Positions 47,813 through 59,775 of a stretch of DNA of 64,000 bases are shown here, piece after piece; position 1 is the stretch's first letter; every line of letters starts with the position of its first letter. The notes beneath the pieces are model-generated. The model was not told where the DNA came from. It ran no database searches and saw only the letters and a program-made list of their open reading frames with translations. The stretch is from Odontesthes bonariensis (Eukaryota > Chordata > Actinopteri > Atheriniformes > Atherinopsidae). Location: positions 22,115,784 through 22,179,783 of the forward strand of contig NC_134526.1 in assembly GCF_027942865.1 (NCBI RefSeq). Direction: 5' to 3'. The translations under genes were made by a program, and so were the position numbers.

Positions 47813-50800
47813 ACCCATTGTGACACCATTCAAAGGATATCTGTTGGAACAGGGAAACACGAGTTAATGACCATAATAATATCACATGTACATAATATCA
47901 TTTGAGAGTGTTGCCACAGTGTTGCCACACTGATTCGGATGCCGTGCAGCGGAGCCAAAATGCAAAGGCGTCGGTTCACTTTTTGAGTTACGTTCCAATC
48001 CGCACTCATAGTCATAAACTGCTGGGTTTTGGCACGAAGAATGAGATCAAGAGGCCAAACTGAGCTTCGTCAGAAGGACGTTGGTGCTGATCCTTAGGGA
48101 TAGAGTGAGGAAGAGCTTCGTTTTCCAGGAGGGGCTCAGAAAGAGTCGCTTCTCCTCTGATCAAGACGAGCCAGTTTAAGAGCCAGATGTAGACTTTGTG
48201 GCCTCTTAAATGTGATGTTAACTATTTTACTGAATGTAGTGACACTATATTTGATCATGTAGTTATGTTTGTGTCCAGATACACCAAAAAACTATGAAAA
48301 TCTTTTGTGGGGGCATCAGACTGGGTTGGATGACAGTACTATTTTGTACCCTAGCGCAGATGCTGTTCATTCTGCCATTGAATCCTCTCAGACTTTTCTG
48401 GGACCGGGAGAAGGATAGCTGTTGATAGCAGCAACAGTTTTTTTCCCCAGTTTTTTTTTTTTTGTCAAAGCGTGAGTAATTTGACAGGAGAAACGGTGGA
48501 AATATGGCTGAAAAGATCGGAGTAGTGACACGTAAACCGCACCCTGTAACAGTTCACAAGTCAAGACAAGTTTTGTTTTTATCTCCCGAACTTAACCTCA
48601 AAGCCTTACAGCATGTCTGAACCCCTGTTTATCTCATCTCTCAGGAAGTCATCTACAAACTATTAAAAGAATTCCCGATGTGCCATGAATCAATAAGAGA
48701 GGAGGTCAACAGATTGCTAAAAGCAGCAGCTATAAAATGGAGTGTAACTGCGGGTGTGTTTATTATAAACCAGACTTAATAAGTCAGAGAGAACCCCAAT
48801 GACCCTCTGTTCAGCAAATTAGCTCTGAGGCTACAGCACAGAGACCAAGTCCTCGAGGCATTAAGCTAACGCCACAGTATCAGGATACAGTTTGTTATAT
48901 TCAAGCCATGGGAGAGCTGCTGTGGGGATGAAGCTGTACAAACTCACTTAGATGGTTTTCATAAGAACACGGGTCATGACACTGTCATTAATGGGTAAAG
49001 AAGGCGTGCTTTACTTTTTAATGACTAAACTAAAGCAATAAAGCAAGCGGGAAATTACAGACTTTACCCTCCCTGTCTTTGGTTTCATCTTCCAACAACA
49101 GGACAGAACTGTAAACAAGTGTTACATGAACTGCAATCTGAGATCTTCCTTTTCCTCCTGGTATCACGATCGCATTAGCCCCGTTTCTGCTCTCAACAAT
49201 GGGAATCTTTTAAATCTATTAGGACATTCCTGAGATGTTATTTCCTCATTTAGCTCCTGACTTAATGAAATACATTTTTAGGCCTGTGTTCCCAACTACG
49301 GTAGCACTTGTTTGTTCACGGGTCTTTCTCTCTTGGGGTCCTAAGGAACACTTGACTCTAAAAAATATATATATATATATACTGGACGGTGAATATCTAT
49401 TAAAGACTGGCTTAAAACCAAAGACAGCAAACTATATATACTGTATATCAAAATAGTAGAACCTGCTTTGACCGCTGGATAAGATGCGTTTGGACTTTGT
49501 CTCCATGTTGTCCATATTTTATTCCAAACTTACTTAAAACTTTGTTAGACCTAATTTTTAGTTTTGTTCCTTCCTGATATAATCTGCTCTCTTCCTGCCC
49601 CCCACAGTCTACTCCACACTCCCTCAGCCAATAAACACCCCCCTCTCTCCTCTTACGTTACATCTCCCTTTCCTGTTCTGCACTTTCTGCCACAGGTTTA
49701 AATAGCACAACCAACTGGTCACATCACTATATCCAGAAAGCTCTTTATCTGAACACACTGGAGCCAGAGGCTGAGATTACACACACATACAGAGAGGGTT
49801 CAGAGGTTTATGGGGTCAAAGTTAAAGTAGAAAAATCTAAACTGTATTCATATTGGTTTCTGTCTTGCACAAGTGCTGGTTGTGAATACAATTAAAGCCA
49901 TGCAGCTGCAGCAGTCCTGCGGCCCACCATAAGAAAAACGCTGCGAATAGCATCGATAGGAAGCATCACGCTGCGGTAAGTCAACAGCCTCCAAACCTCT
50001 GGCCAGCGTTCTTTTTTCACGCTAAACTCGATCATGCATAATAATAGAAGGACTGCTATAAAAAGGTTATCACCAGCACGCAGAGTGTAGTTTATATTAT
50101 CTTGTGTGGACACACACACTACAAATCTTTGTATCTTGATTGCCCTTTAGGGGTTCCACAAGGCTCTATTCTTGGACCACCTGATGTATGTCAAATGTCA
50201 GTGTTATCATCATTACTTGTCTTGCTATAATCTGCCATGTTTATGTCATGTATTTTTGCACCAATGTTCGTCAACTTGTGTTGACTGAGCAATTAAATAA
50301 ATAAATAAATAAGGTAATTAGATTTGTCACCTGAAGAGCTAATCTCCGGAGCTTCCGACGGGATTCTGTGTTTATAGCTTCGGATATTTCTCAACCTGAT
50401 CATCTTCTCATCCATAGGTCTTCACACAGGACGACAGACAGCAATAGGAGCGAAGAGAGGGAACAGCTGTGGGTGATGAGATGTACCGTCAGGAGCAACT
50501 GGGAAAATTGAGCTTTTTCAGGGGCAGTGTTGGGCAGCCTGTGTTGCCACAAACACACTACTGACGTGAGAATATCCGGAGAAAATAAGAGACACAGCAG
50601 GACTGGAGAGGATAATATTTCCTTCTCTACTAACTGCTTTGTAAACCAGCTCTCTTATGTCTATGAGTTTAGGCTAAGTTTGAGATCAATTTAGTCCATC
50701 CTTTTACAAAATTAAATATGTGTGTATATAGGTTTGTGTGTGTGTATATGCCATCAAGATTGTGTGTGTCCGTGTACATTTGGAGGACAGCATTTGCTGT

Positions 50801-52694
50801 TTACGATGCGGTCATGTGAAATGGAGACCTAGCATCAGTTGACAGCTCCGTGCACGTTGCAGAAATCTCTACACCCAAACACTCGAGGCGCCGTCGTTTC
50901 TCATGACCTTCTCTTGACACTTGCAATAGATTTCAAGTTTCCTGAAAAACAAACAAAAGGAATCAAACAATGTTTAATAAAGTAATATAATCTAATGAAA
51001 TCACATATTAGTATTTTAGCTCATAACAACCTGGTTATTAGTATGTTTTAGGAGATTCTGGACTGTTGATTTGGTGATTTTAGAAGTTATGCCTCTTAAA
51101 TGCTCAGTTTTATGCATTTTAATTTAGTTCCTGTATTAGAAAAGCCCCTGACCATTTCCCTTTCTCTTAAAGGCAGCAGTTTGTGGGCGGGCTGCAAAGA
51201 TAATTCTTAGAACTTTATTGACTACAGTTTCACTCTCTGGGTTAGGGTTGGAGGCCTTTGCATTTAGTATCTCTCCTAACTTGGTCTCCACGGTTGCCAG
51301 GAAGTCTAACTGAGGCATGCAGACACACTGGGAAAGTAGGTAAATACAAAAGTGCACACCTAATCTCTGTCTATGGCATTTTCCCTGCTATATGTGCCTG
51401 GAACGAACACAGAAGGGGGTAATGGACATGCTGGCACTCATCGTCAGAGGGTCTACTTTTTTCTCATTAATGGCAGCTCAACCAAATTTAGGCTGTTGCA
51501 GTGATAGTGAAGCCAAAGAACTGAGCATCACATTAAATAATGAACCACTGGGCACACTACACACAGAAACAAAGAAGGAAAAAAGTTCAATTATGTACCT
51601 AAAGGTAGAGTTCTCAGACAAGTACCCTGTAAGGTAGAGGAATGTAAATACTGTGCACCTTTTGTTCAGTTCATTTAAGCATCTAAGGGTGCCTAACTTT
51701 ACCTTTAATAACCTTCAGGCATAGGGAAATAGGAGAAACTTTTGATCGATAGAATGGGCTGTATGGTGATGATAGGTTAACTGATCATTCTAAACCGACT
51801 GTAGCTAGGATGCCAGTTCAGTTCACATAGATTGAAAATAAACTAGCTCATACTAAAATTCATAATCACGAATATTTGGCTTCTTCCAAATTAAACAAAA
51901 CATTAATGACTTCAAATTATCACAGACTGCGGAGCTCAAGGCAATTCACGTTTATCAAATAGAACGATATATCTGGTGACAGCGGAGTAACAAGTTGGGC
52001 GCCATGCCCATAACAGTTCATTCAAATATTAGACTTACTATTCAGTCGACAGACTACCTCCCTCTTGCCTCTTGTCCTACCGACTGCAACTCAACATTTT
52101 ACACGCTGATTACAGCATATGCTGTAAGCCAGCAGAGGACCCAAATGAAAACTGTTTCAGTCTCACAGTTACAGCGACTCCTCCGTTAATTCATACCTCT
52201 CAGTTTGGTTCATGAACGCGTCCTATAATAAAGCACCGCTGTGAGGGGCAGGAAGGAAAATATGAATCATATGAGTTTTTCCACATTCTAGCTGACCTCA
52301 TTCTCAAGGCAGATAAGCGCTGTGCTAAATTTACGAAAGCACTTTTTGTCACTCACTGCTTGGGTTTAGGCAATAACATTAACTAGTTCGGGCTAAAAAA
52401 CCCACACTGTTTTTACAAAGCAACCATGACGAACATGAATGCCACTTTACCCTTCACATGGAGCTCATGGAAGTCATGGTATTCTTTGCCGCCTCTCAAT
52501 CTAAATGAAATGATCACTGGCTCCATCTGCCTGCATGAACAAATACCACACGGGCATGTTTTGGGGAGGAGGACACTCTCCAGTATTAACATCAAAACAA
52601 CAAAATACAATCAGTTTAGCAGCCCATAAAAGAATGCAACTTTGAAACAACCACAAACAGAAACATGTTTTACAGCTACAAAGTCTTGTAGCAT

Positions 52695-52815
52695 GTCAGT
52701 CAGAGTCCATCCGTCCATTCATTCAAATATACCAGCCTATCACAGCTTGCCATTGAGAGAAGAGAGAAGCAGGTTACACCCTGGATGAGACGCCAGTCCA
52801 TCACAAGGCAGACAC
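52695..52815 (+). repeat. common fish interspersed repeat fragment
   Basis: CCATCCGTCCATTCATTCA, CAGCCTATCACAGCTTGCCA and GGTTACACCCTGGATGAGAC then GCCAGTCCATCACA are the familiar elements of a ubiquitous fish repeat that usually begins with CATCCAT runs. Confidence 0.55.
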
Positions 52816-52941
52816 AGAGTCTATAGATAATAAGAAACTGATGGTAAATAGTAAGAAATAGATTGTAATTAGTAATGGATAGAAGAAAACAAAAATAAGT
52901 TGAAGAGCAGCAGAGCGAGAAGTAGCCTATATTTGAAATCT

Positions 52942-53308
52942 CTACAGATCTGGACTGGGATGTTGTGTTTGTAGTTCTGCAACAACTGAGCTGATGATGT
53001 CGCTTGCAGTATTGACAGATAACACAGGTGAACTCTTGGTAAACAACCCTGAAGGATACTTGTCAACAGCCAACAGTCCAACATCCAAACATCCAGGATG
53101 CAGAGACACAAAGTGCCGCAATCTCTCCTCCTTTACTCTCTGTCTGCCTGTATACTGTAGTCTGAAAGATATTCCTGTTGTGTCAACAGCACCCAAGAGT
53201 CGGGCCTCTTTCATTCCAAGTGTCTTGCGTTCATTGTCTGGAAGGGTGTGGGGGCTTTTTACAAGTCTGCACCAAGGGATCCATGAGCTTAGGAGTCGTA
53301 GTCTCCTT
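52942..53308 (-). CDS. unassigned open frame, possibly repeat-derived
   Basis: One minus-strand frame is open for about 120 codons, from LLSSWIPWCRLVKSPHTLPD through ERKTLGMKEARLLGAV to ELQTQHPSPDL and a stop. It lacks a clear start (an ATG occurs at 53214). Length and composition exceed chance expectation in this AT-rich DNA. It lies about 330 bases upstream of ccdc97 and in the opposite direction, so a shared promoter or an old transposon fragment are both possible. Confidence 0.25.
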
Positions 53309-53640
53309 TAATTGTCCTGGTGGTCAACCGTCTGCCACTAGAGGGCGACAAAGACCATAGCTCAGAAGTGTCGTTGAGTGAATTAGGAACCATTCTTTTG
53401 GGTGCAGAAATAGGGGGCAATAATAAATGACGGACCGAAAATAGTCGGCAAAACAAGGGAAAGACCGTGCGTTAAGTATACAACACTCCAAAATTGCGAA
53501 AAATGTATCACCTCTTTTCGGTGAGGTCCTATTCAGTACAGTAAGTTTGGGTCAATGGTCGCGATAAGCTGATAATCTTTAGTTCAGGACGTCAACTGTT
53601 CTGTTAAAGCCTCAGTAATCACATTGCTGCACCTTTAGTT

Positions 53641-53799
53641 ATGTGGGGTGAGATCGACCTTCCCGTTAAAGCACAACAGAGTGCGTGTGAATATGAAGAT
53701 AAAAGTGAACAATCGCAGGAAGCCGAGGCACCGTGTCAGAGATACTACCAAAGCAGACCGGAAGGCACAGACACCCGCGAGCCACTGCGGGACGCCCCG
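53641..53799 (+). CDS. ccdc97: ccdc97 exon 1
   Basis: This exon begins [15 protein letters not shown] and ends REPLRDAP at CCG|GTGAGA, phase 0. Reading through the 105-base intron also stays open, so retention is possible. The [14 protein letters not shown] that follows the splice aligns with AENAAVSAMLHAVA of the human protein and supports splicing. Confidence 0.78.
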
Positions 53800-56700
53800 G
53801 TGAGAAGAGCGACATTTGCCGCTTCGTGCCCACTGCAGTCGCCTCCAGACATATGTTGTGTTTCTGTACTGCTGTGCTCCACTGACAGTGTCCCTGCTTT
53901 TCAGGCCGAGTCCAGTTGCGTAAAAGCCATGATAGAGGATGTAACCATGAGCGGAAGCCTCGTGAAGAGCCAGCAGATAGGAGACGCTGAGCTGACGGTG
54001 GGGCAGCGCGGGCACGAGCTGCTCCATCAGTACCGGAGCAGGCCGCTGGTGTTCATGGAGAGGTACCATGTACGTGCCCTAAAGCAGATATCGGGGTGTC
54101 ATGAGCAGGGCCGGCCTAAGCCTTCATGGGGCCTTAAGCAGAATTTCATTTGGGGCCCCCCTACCATCACCTCAGCTCCAGATGCCTCATTATTCCGTAG
54201 GCTACACTGTTATGTGTGTAACGGACCCGCAATCATTAGCATTATTTGTAATCATCTTACATTATACAGGTGTCATTCTTGTTTTTAACCTTAAAGGGAC
54301 AGCAAACTCAAAAATATGGTTTAATTAACTTCTACATAAAGAGTGATGTATAAGTATGGCTCATTAATTGAACTATTTGAAAGTAACATCAGCAGGCTGG
54401 AGACTGCGTTTATAGTAAACACGTTAAATAGTTTAATTTCTTTCAGATGTGCAATGGTGTGCAAAATGTTCAAAATACAGATACAAAATAGAATCAAATG
54501 ACATTCACATTATCTTACAGAAAAATAAAGTTGTAATCAAAATTAAATACTTAAATAATAGATACAATACTTAAATAATTTTGCCCAACGGTGGCAGCCA
54601 CTGTGACATGCTCCAATAGGCCGTAAGGTGAACCCCGTTTTCGTTTAGGTTCGCTCCGTGCTCTCCGAACTACATGCCCGTTAGCTGATAAAAATGACCA
54701 ACTTATTTTGCACATATAAAAAAAGTTTCGCGTCACAGAATCCTGTACTTTTTTTAAACCAAGACGTTTTCTGAAGATATTTTCCGCAGGGCTGAATGAC
54801 GATTTTGACGTCACAAGACACCACGTGACCGCGCTGGACCAATCACGTTGCCGATTTACGACAACAAACTGGAAAAATGACAACCTGCCTGGTGCTGTCA
54901 AAACTAACCTACAGAAAGGAATCTCGCAAAATATCATTTTAAAGTGAACATAAAATAATAATTATTATTATAAGTCTACTTTAATAATACTTTATTAATC
55001 CTTTATTAATCCCAATTTGGGAAATTGTTTTGTTGCAGCAGCATACAGTATATGAAAACAATTAAAGTAGTAAAAAACAAGCAAATAGAATAGAATAAAA
55101 TAAATATAAAATAAAATAAAATAATATAAAATAAATAAAAATAGTGAATAAACATTTGCTATGTACAAATCTACAGTATTTTTTGTTTTTTGTTATTGTT
55201 TTTTAGGAGAGACTTCAAGCCTATTGAGGTTGAAGTTCTCTTCCAGCCAGAGGGGAGGTGTTGTATATGGTGATGGCTGCTGGTAGGAAGGATTTCCTGA
55301 AACGGTCTTTGTGACAGTGGAGCTGGATGAGCCTGTTGGAAAAGGAGCTCTGCTGGTTAACCAGCAGCTGGTGGAGAGGATAGGTGGGGTTATCCATGAT
55401 GGATAACAGTTTGTTCAGTGTCCTCCTCTCCACCACCGATTCAAATGAGTCCAATCTTTTGCTTTACACATGACCTCATTATTTTAGCCTGATAATTTGC
55501 CCTTTTGCAGTGCTGGTGGAGGGCATCACTTGTTGGGGGGATAGATAATTCTGGCAAGGCTGATGATGCCATACAGAAAGCTTTGTACCTAGCCTCATTG
55601 ATGTTTTCTGCGGTTGGCTGATCATACAAATGGCATACATATTTGCAAAGTAATGCAAATGTAGAGTGGTCCAAGTTAAATTCAGTCCCCAGATTTCTGA
55701 AAGCCTTCAGGTAGACATCTTTCTCGCATGCCACAGCAAATGTCTTCTTTTTGCCTTGTGGTGTCACACCCAGTGAATGTATGGATCCCAATCAAGGCTG
55801 AACACACACTGGCTCTGAGAGCTGATGACACCTTGGTAATGTCCATTATGCGTGTTCTGTTGCCCGTCCCTGTGAAAAAGTACAAGCTGCATGGCAAATC
55901 TTTCTGCAGACTCACAGCAATGACTGCTACATCAGTGTCAGGGCTCTTAATAATGACAGTCTTATGTTCCTGTGCAGCATGTTGTGCATGCAAAAACACC
56001 AGTGTCACATTCTTCGTGGTCACACTGCAGGTCTTCCACAGCATGAACAGACTGCACACCTTCCAGTACAGTCACACAGTGACATGTTGCTGTGCTATGT
56101 AAAGCTGAGGTTTCTTCCCACTGCTGTAAGATCAGCATGTGGCCACGCATCGTATAAGAACTCAGCAAGTGCTTCTTTATTTGTTCCTTCTGATTCCTTC
56201 CATTCCACCTTGTGCAGGTGAAATTCTGTGTTTCCTCATGCTTAACAGAAGATATGTGCATGTAACAAATATTACGTTTGGAAGATTTCTTTTTTATAAC
56301 ATTTTCGGTCGAAATTTCGTCTTCTTCGGTACTGCTGGATGATCGCGCTGCTGCTGCGGTACTGCTTCTGTTTACCAGCTCAGCTGACATACCAGCTATC
56401 CGATTCGTCCATTCTGATGACGTCTCAACCGTGGCACCTCTCGCGAGCCAAACTGTTATTACGCCTGCCGAATATGTACATACGCCTTGCCAGGCACTAG
56501 TTATTCCTTTAAACGTTGCGAACTAAAAAAGTACTGTGTTCTGAGCGGCGAAACTTTTTTTTAAACCTCAACATAACTCAAATCTTTTTATGAGCTGAAG
56601 CGTGTTTGGTTCGGAGAGCGCGGAACAAGCCTGGTGTTCTGAAGGAGTTTTCGAGGTTCACCTTACGGCCTACAAGGGTTATTGATGTCAAAGGAGGCCG

Positions 56701-59484
56701 ACTTTGAGGATGAGAGGGGCGGAGTGGAGTCCTGTGGGCTACTCCACCCACTTAAGAGATCCACTTGAATTGAGATGTAAATTAATGGATTAATCCGTTT
56801 TATCCAGCTTTTCTACCAGGGAATCAAACTCATTCTACAAAACGATCACGATCATGTAATTACTGTAGCAGTTAAGGGCTCATTTAATCCTCCTCACTGG
56901 TCTTTTGATTTAGATTTATTTTTTGTAAGTAAGTAAGCTTTATTTGTACAGCGCCTTTCAGAGACCGGGGTCACAAAGCGCTTTACAGTTACAACAGAAA
57001 CACACAGTTAGGAAGTACATACAAGTATAAGTTTAAAAGGCAACTCAGTGACAATCATAGCAGCCCCAAGACAATTAAGAAAAAACCTGAGCAAATAAAA
57101 AGGTCTTAAGTTGCCTTTTGAAGGCGTCAACAGACTCCAATGAACGCAGAGAGAGAGCGGAAGATCGTTCCAAAGCCTGGGAGCAACAGCCTGGAAGGAT
57201 CGGTCTCCTATGGTCCGGAAACGAGTGTGTGGCACCATCAGAAGATTCTGATCCACAGACCTCAGAACCCGAGCTGGGGTGTAAGGCTGGATCAGATCAC
57301 TGATGTAGGGTGGAGCCTGACCATGCAAAGCTAAAACCAAAATTTTAAAATAGATCCTAGAGGAAACTGGCAGCCAATGAAGAGCTTTAAGAATACGGGT
57401 TAAGTGAGTCCTCCTATTAGAGCGGGTCAGAGTTCTCGCTGCAGAGTTTTGCCCTAACTGCAGGCGAGACAGCTCCTTCTTGTTCAGACATGAAAACTAA
57501 CTATTACAATAGTCTAAACGCGAAGACACAAATGCATGAATGAGTCAAGTCAAGTATTTTATTGTCAGATACACAGAACAACAGAGTCGGACTGGGCACT
57601 GAAATTCTTAGGAGAGGACACCGTACAGCAGCTACCATAACAGGACTTAACATGCCGTAACATGTCATGTCACAAGTACTCTACCAAAAATATTTACAAG
57701 ACAGTAACAATAGATAGATAGGCAATGTGGATACTACAATATACATTTTAACGCTAATTACAAGAGCGGTACTGAACATATAATACACATAATAGCCTAT
57801 GCTAATCTTAGACCTATACTAACCTATAACATAAGGAAAAATAAAAAATACAATGTTGTGCAATATTGCAGGTTGCAGTGCAAACAGCAGTGGAGGTAGG
57901 CATGTGTAAAGTATAAGTGTAAGTGTTGAGTGTGTAAGTGATGAGAGTGCATTATAGTCCATTTAGGAGCCCGATGGCCTTAGGAAAGAAACTGTTCTCC
58001 ATTCTGCGGGTGCGAGAAAGGATGCTTCTGCACCGCCTACCAGATCAGCTCCAGATCATTTTGTGACACCATTTTCCTGAGTTTGGAGCTTTTCCTCAGT
58101 TGAAAAAAGCAATTTTTGGTCAGCTGTTTGCGGTGTTGCACTTTTGTGTGGAAAAAGGTCAGATGACTGTCATTTGGCTCACTGTGACAAATCTACTGGA
58201 GGATATTATCATTTCTGAAAATATGTCGACAGCACTTCGGTGGCATTACCACATCTTTTGGTATATTTTCAGGCCTGTCTGAAGCCCGAGCACCTGCCTG
58301 CGTTCGCCCACGTCAGCTCCGACCCAAGAGCCCAGCATTACAGCAAGGTGGTGCTGACACGAGCTGCGGGACGCACCAACAGGACCAAAGTCCGGAACCA
58401 GCGCTACGCTGCGCTCAGGGCTCTGCAGAAGGGTACGGCTTCGGTGTTTCAGACTGTTCTTTTGGAAGGATCAAGTTTACAGGAATTAGATTTGAACGAA
58501 ACATTTAACACAAAAAAAAGAAGTTGTCATCTTTCTCTTCTCCCAGAGGGAAAGTACTTCAGTGAGGAGCAGATGCGGATCAGGGAGCCGCTGCTGTACG
58601 AACAATATATCGGTCAGTACCTGACCGATGAAGAGGTTGGTTTTATTCCAGAAGACGAGTTTGGGGTTTTTTTTTGAGGGGGAGGGGTATTTAGTCATCA
58701 AATTAATGTTTCAGGTGCTGGAGCGCTCCCAGGAGGCCATGTCGGATGGTGCAGAGGAGGCGCCGGGGGCAGGGAGCGGAGGGCTCGCCCACCTCCTCCT
58801 GAACTCCTACCAGGAGCGGCTCATCCAGACCCGTCTGCAGGAGGAGCAGGAGCGAGAGGGGGGAGCCCAGGAGGAGGAGGAGGATGATGGTGAGGGTAGG
58901 AGGAAAAGTTTTAAAGAAAAAACTAAACTATTTCACTTTTCTCACGTTGCTGCAGACTTAGTTTGTCGCTCCGTTTTCCCACCACGTAGACGCCGGAGTT
59001 CAGCGGAGGGAATGGGAGCCGACTGCAGAGGAGAAGGCTCTGCTCAGGGAGGAGTTCGTCAGTCAGATGCACCAGCGCTTCCTCGATGGCAAAGACAAGG
59101 ATTTCAACTACAGGTCAGCCACCGCGCCGTTGGGAATTGACCTCATAATTCTGCCTTTCAAAGTGCGGCTGCATTCAAAGTTAGTTCACGGAATACCTGA
59201 GAAATGGGACGCGTCCGGGGAAGAATCCGCCGGTACCGTTATCAGGGAAAGTGACAGAAAACACTGAGTGGATGTTGCATTTACTCCAAGGTTAATGGAG
59301 CTTAGAAAAATGTGTTCGTTACAGTGAGGTGGATGAGAACCCCGACTACGACAACTTGGACATCGTCAGCAGAGACGCAGAGGACAGGTACTTCGACGAA
59401 GACGACGATGATGAAGAAGAGGAGGAGGAGGAGGAGGAGGATGAGATGGAAGAAGACCACGAAGAAGAGAACATGGCAGAATAG
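53641..59484 (+). CDS. ccdc97: coiled-coil domain-containing protein 97, 7 exons
   Basis: Seven exons (53641-53799, 53905-54069, 58273-58432, 58547-58635, 58715-58889, 58990-59113, 59325-59484) join in phase to 343 codons plus stop, the length I remember for human CCDC97. Diagnostic stretches are [67 protein letters not shown] and [13 protein letters not shown], followed by a long Asp/Glu tail. The protein is the founder of a eukaryotic DUF-type family; its biochemical role is poorly defined and nothing in the sequence shows it. Start choice: the ATG at 53641 is in frame and followed by a divergent N-terminus, as usual in this family. Intron 2 (4.2 kb) is packed with mobile elements; the other introns are 79-211 bp. 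Confidence 0.93.
53905..54069 (+). CDS. ccdc97: ccdc97 exon 2
   Basis: This exon encodes [20 protein letters not shown] through to [18 protein letters not shown], with a GCTTTTCAG acceptor and CAT|GTACGT donor. Confidence 0.9.
54955..55454 (-). mobile_element. LINE 3' end (5'-truncated)
   Basis: On the minus strand [20 protein letters not shown] and [20 protein letters not shown] followed by ITIYNTSP is the C-terminus typical of a fish non-LTR retrotransposon. It is followed by a 3' UTR ending GGGATTAATAAAGGATTAAT and AAATA-rich tail repeats. It lies inside the TIR element, so it inserted later. Confidence 0.7.
55441..56390 (-). pseudogene. decayed PIN/XPG-like ORF inside the TIR element
   Basis: Three overlapping minus-strand frames carry consecutive parts: a Ser-rich start with [15 protein letters not shown] (56390 downwards), [20 protein letters not shown] then VAVIAVSL and [12 protein letters not shown] (about 55990-55760), and [20 protein letters not shown] through [12 protein letters not shown] to [11 protein letters not shown] (55755-55450). 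The frame changes near EECDT and again after GCDTT, so at least two frameshifts break it. Similar proteins are multi-copy in fish and invertebrate genomes. It is not expected to make a functional product. Confidence 0.6.
56932..57543 (-). mobile_element. LINE 3' end, minus strand
   Basis: The minus strand reads [20 protein letters not shown] then [19 protein letters not shown], a standard fish L2-like C-terminus. It ends with GTACAAATAAAGCTTACTTAC. It lies in ccdc97 intron 2. Confidence 0.7.
57545..58070 (-). mobile_element. LINE 3' segment, minus strand
   Basis: On the minus strand [20 protein letters not shown] then stop is a recognisable LINE C-terminus. The 3' UTR ends near CAATAAAATACTTGACTTGA. 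It is in ccdc97 intron 2, next to another LINE piece. Confidence 0.6.
58273..58432 (+). CDS. ccdc97: ccdc97 exon 3
   Basis: This exon encodes [20 protein letters not shown] through to [10 protein letters not shown], matching the EEHLACFGHV...RRYAALREL block of human CCDC97. It has an ATTTTCAG acceptor and ends AAGG|GTACGG. Confidence 0.93.
58547..58635 (+). CDS. ccdc97: ccdc97 exon 4
   Basis: This exon encodes [20 protein letters not shown] then IGQYLTDEE, the best conserved block of the family. The acceptor is TCTCCCAG and the donor GTTGGT. Confidence 0.93.
58715..58889 (+). CDS. ccdc97: ccdc97 exon 5
   Basis: This exon encodes [18 protein letters not shown], then [20 protein letters not shown] and a Glu-rich coiled-coil run, ending GATGATG|GTGAGG in phase 1. 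Confidence 0.9.
58990..59113 (+). CDS. ccdc97: ccdc97 exon 6
   Basis: This exon encodes [40 protein letters not shown] and Y, between CACGTAG and AG|GTCAGC (phase 2). Confidence 0.93.
59325..59484 (+). CDS. ccdc97: ccdc97 exon 7
   Basis: This exon encodes [26 protein letters not shown] and then an almost pure Asp/Glu tail ending NMAE and a stop. The acidic tail is purine-rich (GAA/GAG repeats), so it is prone to length change. Confidence 0.93.
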
Positions 59485-59579
59485 CGTTCCTTCCTATTGT
59501 CAGCAGCTCCTCTCTGCTCAGATCTGTGTGTAAATACAAATGTACAAAGTAAGACGTTTTTCATTTTCCACGTGACTGC

Positions 59580-59585
59580 AATAAA
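59580..59585 (+). terminator. ccdc97 polyadenylation signal
   Basis: A canonical AATAAA lies 96 bases after the ccdc97 stop, and a GTGTGACTCTC stretch about 25 bases further on could serve as the downstream element. Confidence 0.7.
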
Positions 59586-59775
59586 GGTTTGGGCTCTTTT
59601 TCCAAACACAGGTGTGACTCTCCTTTGACGCGCGTGCAAACAAGCGGGCCGCTTTGTTCCGTCGCGCTCTGAGATGGCAAAACTCCGTCCCTCCCCACCC
59701 AGTTTCCTCTTCTGTCTGCAGACGGAAGCGGGACGTGTTGTGTCCTGCTCGGAGAACGAGACACTCGCTCTTAAC

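Larger units (their letters stand above)
46196..52940. other. mrtfa upstream / intergenic DNA
   Basis: This holds the LINE tail at 47.55 kb and the common repeat at 52.7 kb. No coding exon of either neighbour is recognised. The region may contain mrtfa 5' UTR exons and promoter, but no CpG-dense segment or other promoter sign stands out. Confidence 0.4.
54617..56672 (-). mobile_element. 2.06-kb TIR element with decayed PIN/XPG-like ORF, Academ-like
   Basis: An 18-bp terminal repeat TAGGCCGTAAGGTGAACC is exact and inverted at the two ends (54617-54634 and 56655-56672). CAA flanks both sides, a possible 3-bp target duplication. The minus strand inside carries broken pieces of one protein with [24 protein letters not shown] and QGKKKTF motifs. 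Paired acidic motifs of this kind recall XPG/FEN1 nucleases, and XPG domains with 3-4 bp duplications are features of the Academ superfamily as I remember it. The class assignment is inference. The element sits in ccdc97 intron 2 and is itself interrupted by a LINE tail. Confidence 0.6.

Noticed and set aside
53641..54288. Continuous 215-codon frame across ccdc97 exons 1-2 and beyond
   Set aside because: The clear donor/acceptor pair (53800-53904) and the donor at 54070, together with the human alignment, support splicing instead of a single exon; the tail after 54070 is intronic.
59346..59639. Minus-strand poly-Ser frame
   Set aside because: It is the complement of the Asp/Glu tail of ccdc97.
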